64,000 bases of DNA from Prosthecodimorpha hirschii. Lineage in GTDB: Bacteria > Pseudomonadota > Alphaproteobacteria > Rhizobiales > Ancalomicrobiaceae. This document shows, one piece after another, positions 8,965 through 16,634 of this stretch (positions are counted from its first letter, which is position 1; each line of letters starts with the position of its first letter). Where the stretch lies: positions 3,050,750 to 3,114,749 of the forward strand of contig NZ_LJYW01000001.1 in the NCBI RefSeq assembly GCF_001305515.1, in the 5' to 3' direction. The translations under genes and the position numbers were made by a program. Under the pieces are notes generated by a model. That model was not told the DNA's origin. It saw only the letters and a list, made by a program, of their open reading frames with translations, and searched no databases.

Positions 8965-10062
8965 ATGTCAGCCCGCAAGTGTACGCGTTTTGAAGTCCTG
9001 GACGCGCTTCGCGGTGTTGCTGCGATCTCGGTCGTCTTGCTTCACATGAACAACTATCTGGTCGGCGGGCCGCTGATGGAAAGCGGCTATCTGGCGGTCG
9101 ATCTCTTCTTCATCATATCGGGCTTCGTCAATTCCCATGCGCTGAGCCGCATGGTCGAGGCCACCGGTTCGACGCCGGGCTTTCTGCGCGCCCGTCTGCG
9201 GCGGCTCTATCCGCTGTTCGCGCTCGGCCTTGCGCTCGGCTTCTCGATCGAACTCGCCAAGGCGCTCGCCGCAGCGGAGCCCGGCCGGGCGGCGACCAAG
9301 GCCATCTCGGAACTGGCCGTGTCGATGCTGGCGGTCCCGGACTTCCGCGAGACGATGGTGGTCCCGCTCAATCCGGTCTTCTGGTCGCTGATCCTCGAAG
9401 CCCTGGCCTATTGGCTGCACGGCCACGTGCTCTGGTCGATCCCGGCGGCACGGCTCCGGATCGGGGTCGGGATCGGCCTCGCCGGTCTCGTCGGCATCGC
9501 CTTCGGGATGGGATCGCTCGATCTCGGAGCCAACCGCGAGACCTTCGCGCTCGCCGCCTATCGGATCGCCTTCGGCTATGCCGCCGGCATGCTGCTCTAC
9601 CGGCTGTTTCAGGCCGGCCGCCTGCCGCGCCTCGAAACCGGCGGTGCGCTGATCGCCCTGTCGGCGCTGGCCGTCTTCGCCAGTCCGGTGGCGCCGGCCC
9701 TGCGGCCGGTCTACGACCTGATCGCGGTTGCGCTGATCTTCCCGATATTGGTCGCAGCGGCGGCTGAAACCGACCTCGACGGCGCGTTGCGCAGCCCGGT
9801 TCTGTGGGCCGGGCGCATGTCCTATGCGCTCTACGCCCTGCATGTGCCGATCCTGTTCCTGGTCGTCTTCGTCATCAGGATCACGATCGGCCGCAGCCTT
9901 GCCATCGCACCCGACGCGATGCTGTGCCTCGCCTTCATGGCGACGCTGACGCTGGTCACCATTCTGGCTTCCGGTTTCAACCGGCGCCTCGCCGCGGCCG
10001 GAGGCGGGATCGAGCCCGCCCTGGCCGCAAGTCGGGGGGTCGATCCGGTCGGCCGGTCTTGA
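8965..10062 (+). CDS. Acyltransferase 3 (OafA/YrhL-type) membrane protein
   Basis: The 365-residue protein belongs to the acyltransferase_3 family. These inner-membrane proteins move acyl groups onto sugars of surface polysaccharides or peptidoglycan. The N-terminal signature FEVLDALRGVAAISVVLLHM contains the conserved Arg and His, followed by YLAVDLFFIISGFV. About ten hydrophobic segments follow and there is no SGNH domain. The start at 8965 puts the conserved motif near residue 10; an upstream ATG at 8929 would add 12 residues, and neither has a strong ribosome binding site. It is divergent from the ATPase and has no glycan gene neighbours, so the acceptor is unknown. Confidence 0.85.
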   Translation: MSARKCTRFEVLDALRGVAAISVVLLHMNNYLVGGPLMESGYLAVDLFFIISGFVNSHALSRMVEATGSTPGFLRARLRRLYPLFALGLALGFSIELAKALAAAEPGRAATKAISELAVSMLAVPDFRETMVVPLNPVFWSLILEALAYWLHGHVLWSIPAARLRIGVGIGLAGLVGIAFGMGSLDLGANRETFALAAYRIAFGYAAGMLLYRLFQAGRLPRLETGGALIALSALAVFASPVAPALRPVYDLIAVALIFPILVAAAAETDLDGALRSPVLWAGRMSYALYALHVPILFLVVFVIRITIGRSLAIAPDAMLCLAFMATLTLVTILASGFNRRLAAAGGGIEPALAASRGVDPVGRS

Positions 10063-10133
10063 CTTTTGCCGGGAATTCGGGCTTTTCGGCCGCGCGCGGT
10101 AGACTGTTCCGCGTCGTGGGATTTCATTTCGCC

Positions 10134-10262
10134 ATGCCGTCCGTCGACCCGATCCTCGCCATGACCGTCCGCCCGGCCCGTTCCGGCGCGGCATCGGCGC
10201 GCGTCACGGGCATGCCCAAAACCACGACCGGCACGATGACCACGGCGAAAGCCGGCGGCTAG
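10134..10262 (+). CDS. Possible leader peptide upstream of asd, Thr/Met/Lys-rich
   Basis: A 42-residue open frame (ATG 10134, or ATG 10161 giving 33 residues) ends 114 bp before asd. Its last 16 codons read MPKTTTGTMTTAKAGG: six Thr, two Met and two Lys, all end products of the aspartate pathway served by Asd. Attenuator leaders commonly contain runs of the regulated amino acids. Downstream, GGTCCG-CGCCGT-CGGACC can form a hairpin and competing GGTCC/GGACC pairs exist, but there is no T-run terminator, and the ribosome binding site is weak. It may be chance. Confidence 0.3.
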   Translation: MPSVDPILAMTVRPARSGAASARVTGMPKTTTGTMTTAKAGG

Positions 10263-10376
10263 ACGCGTCCTTTCCCCCGATGCCCTTCCCCGGCGGGGTG
10301 ACAGGGCCCCTCAAGAGGTCCGCGCCGTCGGACCGGGAGGACCGGGGGAGCCAAACCGAAATCCGAGGTTCAAGTC

Positions 10377-11414
10377 ATGGGCTACAAGGTCGCTGTCGTC
10401 GGCGCCACGGGCAATGTGGGTCGGGAAATGCTGGACATCCTCGCCGAGCGCGGCTTCCCGGCCGACGAGGTCGTGGCGCTCGCCTCCGCGCGTTCGCTCG
10501 GCACCGAGGTCTCCTTCGGCGACAAGACGCTCAAGACCAAGGTGCTCGACAACTACGACTTTTCCGACACCGACATCTGCCTGATGTCGGCCGGCGGCTC
10601 GGTCTCCAAGGAATGGTCGCCGAAGATCGGCCAGCAGGGCTGCGTCGTGATCGACAATTCCTCGGCCTGGCGTTACGACGCCGAGGTGCCGCTGATCGTG
10701 CCGGAGGTGAATGCGGACGCCATCGTCGGCTTCACCAAGAAGAACATCATCGCCAACCCGAACTGCTCGACCGCCCAGCTGGTCGTCGCGCTGAAGCCGC
10801 TGCATGACGTGGCCCGGATCAAGCGCGTGGTGGTCGCCACCTACCAGTCCGTCTCCGGCGCCGGCAAGGACGCGATGGACGAGCTGTTCACCCAGACCCG
10901 CGCCGTCTTCGTCACCGACCCGATCGAGCCGCAGAAGTTCCCGAAGCGGATCGCCTTCAACCTGATCCCCCATATCGACGTGTTCATGGAGGACGGGTAC
11001 ACGAAGGAAGAGTGGAAGATGATGGTCGAGACCAAGAAGATCCTCGACCCGCGCATCAAGCTGACCGCGACCTGCGTGCGCGTGCCGGTGTTCATCTCTC
11101 ACGCCGAGGCGGTCAACATCGAGTTCGACCAGCCGATCTCGGCCGAGGAGGCGACCGACATCCTGCGCGAGGCGCCGGGGTGCCTGGTCATCGACAAGCG
11201 CGAGCCGGGTGGCTACATCACGCCCTACGAGGCGGCCGGCGAGGACGCGACCTATATCAGCCGCATCCGCGAGGACGCGACCGTCGAGAACGGCCTGTCG
11301 ATGTGGATCGTCTCCGACAACCTGCGCAAGGGCGCCGCACTCAACGCCGTCCAGATCGCCGAAGTGCTGATCAACCGCAAGCTGATCAAGCCGAAGGCGC
11401 GCAAGGCCGCCTGA
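10377..11414 (+). CDS. asd: Aspartate-semialdehyde dehydrogenase
   Basis: The 345-residue cytosolic enzyme reduces beta-aspartyl phosphate to aspartate semialdehyde with NADPH, the branch point to lysine (and diaminopimelate), threonine and methionine. The Rossmann motif VVGATGNVGREML starts near residue 6. The catalytic Cys130 lies in ANPNCSTAQL, and the substrate-binding RVPVFISHAEAVN segment is near residue 240. Length fits the family. A GAGG site precedes the ATG. The gene stands alone with a leader of about 310 bp that may hold an attenuator, and a perfect hairpin follows at 11491-11514. Confidence 0.97.
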   Translation: MGYKVAVVGATGNVGREMLDILAERGFPADEVVALASARSLGTEVSFGDKTLKTKVLDNYDFSDTDICLMSAGGSVSKEWSPKIGQQGCVVIDNSSAWRYDAEVPLIVPEVNADAIVGFTKKNIIANPNCSTAQLVVALKPLHDVARIKRVVVATYQSVSGAGKDAMDELFTQTRAVFVTDPIEPQKFPKRIAFNLIPHIDVFMEDGYTKEEWKMMVETKKILDPRIKLTATCVRVPVFISHAEAVNIEFDQPISAEEATDILREAPGCLVIDKREPGGYITPYEAAGEDATYISRIREDATVENGLSMWIVSDNLRKGAALNAVQIAEVLINRKLIKPKARKAA

Positions 11415-11490
11415 TCCTCCGGAACTGCAGACGGGCTGCGCCCCCGCCGGGAAGCTCCCGCCACAGGACGGTCATGGTCGGCGTCTAGCT

Positions 11491-11514
11491 GGACGGTTCT
11501 CTTCAGAACCGTCC
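11491..11514 (+). terminator. Perfect hairpin between asd and the ABC exporter gene
   Basis: GGACGGTTCT-CTTC-AGAACCGTCC forms a 10-bp perfect stem with a four-base loop. No T-run follows, so it may be a weak terminator or a processing or regulatory hairpin. It is followed by a direct repeat: CCGTCCAATCCAGC occurs twice back to back (11509-11537). Confidence 0.45.
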
Positions 11515-11576
11515 AATCCAGCCCCGTCCAATCCAGCGCCGAGGATCCGCTCGGCGCGCCCGTCCGGGATCCGGCC

Positions 11577-13460
11577 ATGTTCCGTCTGTTCGAATCGCTC
11601 GTCCGGCCCACCGGGGCCGGCGCCGCCGGGGCGCCGCCGCGCGGGCTGCTGCCCTTCTACTGGTTCTTCATCCGCCAGGTGCGCGGACTGTTCGCGGCGC
11701 TGATCGTCACCGGTCTCGCCCAGGCCGCCGTCGATGCGGCCGTGCCGGTGTTCATCGGCCGTACCGTCCACATGATCTCGACCCTCGAGCGCGACCAGCT
11801 GTTCAGCGCCATGCTGCCGACGCTCATCGGCATGGCGGCCGTGATCCTGGTCGTCCGACCGCTGGTGCTGCTGCTCCAGGGTCTGATCCAGCACCAGGCG
11901 ATCTTCCCGGGCCTGACCAACCTGGTCCGCTGGCAGAGCCACTGGCACGTGGTCCGGCAGAATCTGAGCTTCTTCCAGAACGATTTCGCCGGCCGCATCG
12001 GCAGCCGCGTGATGGAGACCGGCTACGCGCTCCGCGCCAGCGCGGTCTCGATGATCTCGGTGGTCTGGTATCTGGTCGCGCTCGGGCTCGCCGCCGGCGT
12101 GATCATGGGCGCGGCCGATCCCTGGCTCTTGATCCCGATCGGGCTGTGGACGGCCGGCTATGTCGGCATGCTCGCCTATCTGGTGCCGCGCGTGCGCGAG
12201 GCCTCCAAGGCGATCGCCTTCGCGCGCTCCGGCCTGGTCGGCCGCATCGTCGACAGCTACACCAACATCGCCACCGTCAAGCTGTTCGCGCGCGCCGCCC
12301 ACGAGGACGCCTATGTGCGCGAATCGGTCGACTGGCACACCGAGCGCATGCTGATCCAGATGCGCTGGTTCACGGTGCTGTCGGGCTCGCTCGCCGTGCT
12401 GTCCGGCTTCCTGATCGTCGCCACCGGCGCGCTGGCGCTGTGGCTGTGGTCGAAGGGCACCGTCGGGGTCGAGACGATCGCCACCGTGCTGCCGCTGACC
12501 CTGCAGATCTCCGGCATTTCCGGCCGCGTCGCCTACGAGGTCACGCAGATCTTCGAGCAGTTCGGCACGGTCCACGAGGGCATGGAGACCATCGCGGTGC
12601 CGCACGGTCTGACCGACCGGCCCGATGCCCGCCCGATCACGGTGCCGGCCGGAGCGATCCGGTTCGACCGCATCGCGTTCCACTACGGCCGCACAGGCGG
12701 CGTGATCGAGGAACTGAGCCTCTCGGTGAAGCCCGGCGAGAAGATCGGCCTGGTCGGCCGTTCGGGCGCCGGCAAGTCGACCCTCGTCAACCTGCTCTTG
12801 CGCTTCTACGACGTCGAAGCCGGCCGCATCCTGATCGACGGCCAGGACATCGCGCTCGCGACGCAGGATTCGCTGCGCGAGCAGATTTCGGTGGTCACCC
12901 AGGACACCTCGCTGCTGCACCGCTCGATCCTCGACAACATCCGCTACGGCCGCCCGGATGCGACCGTCGACGAGGTGATGGCGGCCGCCCGGCTCGCCCA
13001 TGCGCATGAGTTCATCCTCGGCCTGGAGGACTGGCGGGGACGCAGGGGCTACGACGCCCATGTCGGCGAGCGCGGCGTGAAGCTCTCCGGCGGCCAGCGT
13101 CAGCGCATCGCCATCGCGCGCGTCATCCTCAAGAACGCGCCGATCCTGATCCTCGACGAGGCGACCTCGGCGCTCGACTCGGAGGTCGAGGCGGCGATCC
13201 AGTCGAGCCTGGAGGACCTGATGCGCGGCAAGACCGTGATCGCCATCGCGCACCGGCTGTCGACCATCGCGCGCATGGACCGGCTGGTCATCCTGGAGAA
13301 GGGGCAGATCGTCGAGCAGGGCTCGCATGCCGAACTGATCGCGCTCGGCGGGCACTATGCCCGGCTGTGGGAGCGGCAATCGGGCGGCTTCCTGCAGGAA
13401 GAGGATGGCGACGAGGCCGCCGGCGCGGCCGAAGTCCGGCCCCCGGCCGCGGTCGCCTGA
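11577..13460 (+). CDS. ABC transporter, fused permease and ATPase (exporter type)
   Basis: The 627-residue half-transporter has an N-terminal type IV ABC exporter membrane domain (about residues 25-330, six helices) and a nucleotide-binding domain (about 355-600). Visible motifs are Walker A GRSGAGKST, the Q-loop VVTQDTSLLH, the signature LSGGQRQRIAIARV, Walker B ILILDEATSALD and the switch IAHRLSTIA. It should work as a homodimer in the inner membrane. The family includes lipid, peptide and drug exporters; nothing here fixes the substrate. It is monocistronic, with a hairpin and a dispersed repeat downstream. Confidence 0.93.
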   Translation: MFRLFESLVRPTGAGAAGAPPRGLLPFYWFFIRQVRGLFAALIVTGLAQAAVDAAVPVFIGRTVHMISTLERDQLFSAMLPTLIGMAAVILVVRPLVLLLQGLIQHQAIFPGLTNLVRWQSHWHVVRQNLSFFQNDFAGRIGSRVMETGYALRASAVSMISVVWYLVALGLAAGVIMGAADPWLLIPIGLWTAGYVGMLAYLVPRVREASKAIAFARSGLVGRIVDSYTNIATVKLFARAAHEDAYVRESVDWHTERMLIQMRWFTVLSGSLAVLSGFLIVATGALALWLWSKGTVGVETIATVLPLTLQISGISGRVAYEVTQIFEQFGTVHEGMETIAVPHGLTDRPDARPITVPAGAIRFDRIAFHYGRTGGVIEELSLSVKPGEKIGLVGRSGAGKSTLVNLLLRFYDVEAGRILIDGQDIALATQDSLREQISVVTQDTSLLHRSILDNIRYGRPDATVDEVMAAARLAHAHEFILGLEDWRGRRGYDAHVGERGVKLSGGQRQRIAIARVILKNAPILILDEATSALDSEVEAAIQSSLEDLMRGKTVIAIAHRLSTIARMDRLVILEKGQIVEQGSHAELIALGGHYARLWERQSGGFLQEEDGDEAAGAAEVRPPAAVA

Positions 13461-13577
13461 CCGGCCGGGCCGCATCCGGCCGCGCGGCCTTCGGGCGGCG
13501 CAGAAAATCGGCCTGCGCCGGGAACGTTTCGGACGCCGGCGCGTTGGTTCATCGTGGAAGTGACTCTACCCCTCCTT

Positions 13578-13609
13578 GGCTGCGGGCGTTTTCGCGTCCG
13601 CAGCCATTT
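13578..13609 (+). terminator. Intrinsic terminator after the ABC exporter gene
   Basis: GGCTGCGGGCG and CGTCCGCAGCC (13578-13588, 13595-13605) pair over 11 positions with one G-T wobble around a TTTTCG loop, followed by ATTTTCAT. Confidence 0.65.
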
Positions 13610-13616
13610 TCATGTC

Positions 13617-13737
13617 ATACCGACGGTCATGGAATGATCGTCGGCATTCGATACGCGAATTTCTCATGCCTCTGACGCCTATGAGAAATCCGCGTTCCTT
13701 CAACGGCCCGAGGCGTCACATCCTGGGCCGTCGGTAT
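13617..13737. repeat. Dispersed 121-bp element with terminal inverted repeats, copy 1
   Basis: The ends ATACCGACGG and CCGTCGGTAT are perfect 10-bp inverted repeats. Inside, CGCGAATTTCTCAT and ATGAGAAATCCGCG pair around a 13-base loop, and ACGGCCC/GGGCCGT pair near the right end. A second copy at 33446-33567 differs at roughly ten positions and a short derivative lies at 19073-19107. The right end touches the stop codon of the histidine kinase gene. There is no coding capacity, so it is MITE-like or REP-like. Confidence 0.85.
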
Positions 13738-15797
13738 CAGAGCGGTACGGACTCCGCCGCATCCGGGCCGTCGGGCAGGTCGATGCGCAGCCGGAAGACC
13801 ACGCCGCCCGGCTCGAACCGGGACTCGCCGGCGCCGAGCGACCGCGACAGTTGCGCGATCAGACGCGAACCGAAGCCGGAACGGACCGGCGGTTCGACGA
13901 CCGGGCCACCCGATTCCACCCAATCGAGTTGCATCGACCGGCCCTCGCCGGCGTGGACCGGCGCCGACCATCCGACGAAGAGGCGGCCGTCGCTCTGCGA
14001 CAGCGCGCCGTATTTGACCGCGTTGGTGGTCAGCTCGTGCAGGATCAGCCCGAGCGGAACCGCCATGCCGGCCGGGAGCGTGCAATCCTCGCCGCGGACC
14101 GCAATCCGCTCCGGATTGGGCACATGGGCGAGCTCCGAGGCGACCATGCCGGCGAGCGAGACGCCGCGCCACTGGCCGCGCGTCAGCATGTCGTGGGTGC
14201 GGGCCAAGGCGCCGAGGCGTTCGGAGAACTTCTGCCGGAAGGCCTCCGGGTCGGGGGTCGAACGGAAGGTCTGCGACGCGATCGCCTGGACATTGGCGAG
14301 TGTGTTCTTGACCCGATGGTCGAGTTCGCGCAGCAGCAGGGACTGCTGCTCGGCCGCACGATAGCGATCCGTCACGTCGACCGCGGTGGTCAGGCATAAG
14401 CTGCGCCCGTCGGCCAGCGGCTCCAGGGGGACGATCGAAAAGTCCCAGATGCGCGTCTCGCCGCCGACGGTGACGACCTCCCGCTCCATGCCGCCGACGA
14501 CGGCCGTCTGCCCGAACGGGCTCTGGACCGGATCGTCCGGGCCGTCGCGACGGACATGATCGCGAAGCCATTCGAGGCTGGAGGTCAGCGCGGACCGCGG
14601 CAGCCCGGACTGGGCGATCCAGCTGTCGCTGACCGCCAGCACGGTGCCGTCCTCGGCATGCAGCATGAAGGGATGCGGCGCCGCCAGGATGGTCCGGCGC
14701 AGGCGCGCCTCGCTCTGCACGGCGTGTTCCTCGCGCCGGCCGAGTTCCGCGCCCATGCGATCGAGCGACTCGGCGATCGCACCGAACTCGTCGCCGCCGG
14801 GCATGTCCGAAACCTCGCCGCGGCGGCCCAGGCGCCAGGCTTCGGCCAGGGCCAGCAGGCTGGCGACCGGTTGGCGCACGAAGCTGCGGCCGGCCCACAG
14901 GCCGCCGAGAAGGGTCAGCACCGCGCTGGCCAGAATGATCGCGATACCCTGCCGGCGTGCGGCATCGATCGCCGCAAAGGCTGATGCTTCCGCGATGCCG
15001 GTGCTCAGATAGAGCCCGGCCGGGGCGAGGGCGGCCGGCTTGTAGGCGATGATGCGGACCGTTCCGTCCTGGCTGCGGGCGCGCTCGACCCCGATCTCGG
15101 TGGCACGCACCCAATGCTGAAACGCCTCCGGCACCCGTGTGCCGATGAAGCGCTCCGGATAGGGCGACCGGGCGAGAATCACCCCGTCGGCATCCGCCAG
15201 CGTCAATGCGCCTTCCTGCGCCAGCGTCCAGCGGCTCGCCAGTTCGACCAGATGGCGGATCTCCACCGTCGCCACCACGCCGACCGTCTCACCCGACTGA
15301 AGGCTCACCGACAGGGCGACCGGCAGGCCGGCGTCGTAGGGTTCCGGACCGAAGCGGGTGAAGCGACCGATCCTGAAGCCCGGCCCGGCGACCACTTCGG
15401 ACAGGAATTGGGGATCGATCGCCTCGATCTCGCCGGTCCGGCGGGTCTGGCAATGCAGGCTGCGGTCCGCGCCGATCACCATCATGGACCGGATGCTGAC
15501 CAGATTCTCGCTGACCTCGGCCAGAAAGGTGCTGCAGTTGCCTTCGTCGAACCGGCGCACGCCGCGCGCGGTCGAGACGGCGGTCAGCATCATCCGGGTG
15601 CCTTCGAGGAAGCGGTCGAGTTCCGATGTCGCCCGCTGGGTCTGGCGTCGGGCCGCCTCGAGCACCTCGGCTTCGCGCGCCGTACGCAGCTCGCTTTCCA
15701 GATAGCCGATCACCGCCAGAGCCGGCAGCCACGCCGCCAGGCCCAACAGCACCAGCCGGGTCGTCAGGCTCAGCCCCGTGCGACGGACCTGCGTCAT
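13737..15797 (-). CDS. HWE-family sensor histidine kinase with extracytoplasmic Cache-like domain
   Basis: The 686-residue inner-membrane kinase has a first membrane helix at about 13-35, a large periplasmic double-Cache-like sensor (about 36-270), a second helix near 275-295, a HAMP-like linker and a PAS domain (about 350-470). The kinase core follows. His494 in LLLRELDHRVKNTLANVQAI is the predicted phosphorylation site, and LDWVESGGP with its WxE motif plus HELTTNAVKYG identify the HWE/HisKA_2 class. No response regulator lies next to it, so it is an orphan kinase. In alphaproteobacteria such kinases often feed the general stress response, but nothing here proves that. Confidence 0.9.
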   Translation of the reverse strand: MTQVRRTGLSLTTRLVLLGLAAWLPALAVIGYLESELRTAREAEVLEAARRQTQRATSELDRFLEGTRMMLTAVSTARGVRRFDEGNCSTFLAEVSENLVSIRSMMVIGADRSLHCQTRRTGEIEAIDPQFLSEVVAGPGFRIGRFTRFGPEPYDAGLPVALSVSLQSGETVGVVATVEIRHLVELASRWTLAQEGALTLADADGVILARSPYPERFIGTRVPEAFQHWVRATEIGVERARSQDGTVRIIAYKPAALAPAGLYLSTGIAEASAFAAIDAARRQGIAIILASAVLTLLGGLWAGRSFVRQPVASLLALAEAWRLGRRGEVSDMPGGDEFGAIAESLDRMGAELGRREEHAVQSEARLRRTILAAPHPFMLHAEDGTVLAVSDSWIAQSGLPRSALTSSLEWLRDHVRRDGPDDPVQSPFGQTAVVGGMEREVVTVGGETRIWDFSIVPLEPLADGRSLCLTTAVDVTDRYRAAEQQSLLLRELDHRVKNTLANVQAIASQTFRSTPDPEAFRQKFSERLGALARTHDMLTRGQWRGVSLAGMVASELAHVPNPERIAVRGEDCTLPAGMAVPLGLILHELTTNAVKYGALSQSDGRLFVGWSAPVHAGEGRSMQLDWVESGGPVVEPPVRSGFGSRLIAQLSRSLGAGESRFEPGGVVFRLRIDLPDGPDAAESVPL

Positions 15798-16019
15798 TCC
15801 GGACGGCCACCGCGGAGGCCGCCGGCCGTCCCCACCCGACGATCGACCGCCGCATCGTCCGCGGCGCCGCCGGGCACCTCAGGGATATTCGGTCCGGAAC
15901 GGAACGGCAGATCATGCATGGCGGCGGCTGTCCTCGGCGTGGCGCTCCCGGTCACAATCAGGCCAAACCGAAAGAAAATCCAGCGCCACGCCCTGCGCCC
16001 CGACCCTGCCGGCCTATCC

Positions 16020-16511
16020 CTACGGTAGGTCGACCGTCAGGCCGTCCAGTGGCAGGGCGGTCTTGTACTTGACCTGCTTCAGCGCAAAACTCGATCTTAT
16101 GTTGGCAACACCGGGCAGCTTGGACAGTTGATTGACGATAAATCGTTCCAGTGCTTCGATGTCGGGCACGACGATACGGATCAGATAGTCCGCGTCACCT
16201 GTCATCAGGTAGCATTCCATGACCTCCTCATAGGCCGATATGGCGCGCTCGAAGCGCTCCAAGGCCTCCTCGACCTGCCGTTCGAGCGTGATCTGCACGA
16301 AGACGCTGACGCCGAGGCCGATCCGCCGGGGATCCAGCAGGGTGACATAGCGGCTGATCAGGCCGTCCCGCTCCAGGTTGCGGACGCGCACCAGACAGGG
16401 CGAGGCCGACAGATGCACCCGGGCGGCCAGTTCCGCATTGGTCAGACGGGCATCGGCCTGCAATTCGCGCAGGATCTTCACGTCGACCGCATCGATGCGT
16501 CCGCGCGGCAT
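16020..16511 (-). CDS. Lrp/AsnC family transcriptional regulator
   Basis: The 163-residue protein has the AsnC helix-turn-helix at about residues 5-60 ([38 protein letters not shown]) and a C-terminal RAM/AsnC effector domain (about 75-150) with [17 protein letters not shown]. Family members bind amino acids and form octamers on DNA. It is divergent from the 2-oxoacid dehydrogenase gene with 123 bp between the starts, so that gene is its likely target. The same pairing of an Lrp regulator with an AceE-like E1 occurs as mdeR-mdeB in Pseudomonas putida methionine catabolism. The start at 16511 (AAGGA upstream) fits the family; ATG 16532 would add seven residues. Confidence 0.9.
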   Translation of the reverse strand: MPRGRIDAVDVKILRELQADARLTNAELAARVHLSASPCLVRVRNLERDGLISRYVTLLDPRRIGLGVSVFVQITLERQVEEALERFERAISAYEEVMECYLMTGDADYLIRIVVPDIEALERFIVNQLSKLPGVANIRSSFALKQVKYKTALPLDGLTVDLP

Positions 16512-16634
16512 GAGCTGTGGTCCTTTTCTCATTCGGCCGCAGACTATGCTGTCGGGGGACGATGAGCCAGCCACATTCGGCAATCCATGCGGGTCGATTC
16601 CGGCTATCCTGCGCGGATCATCGAGGACCCCGTC

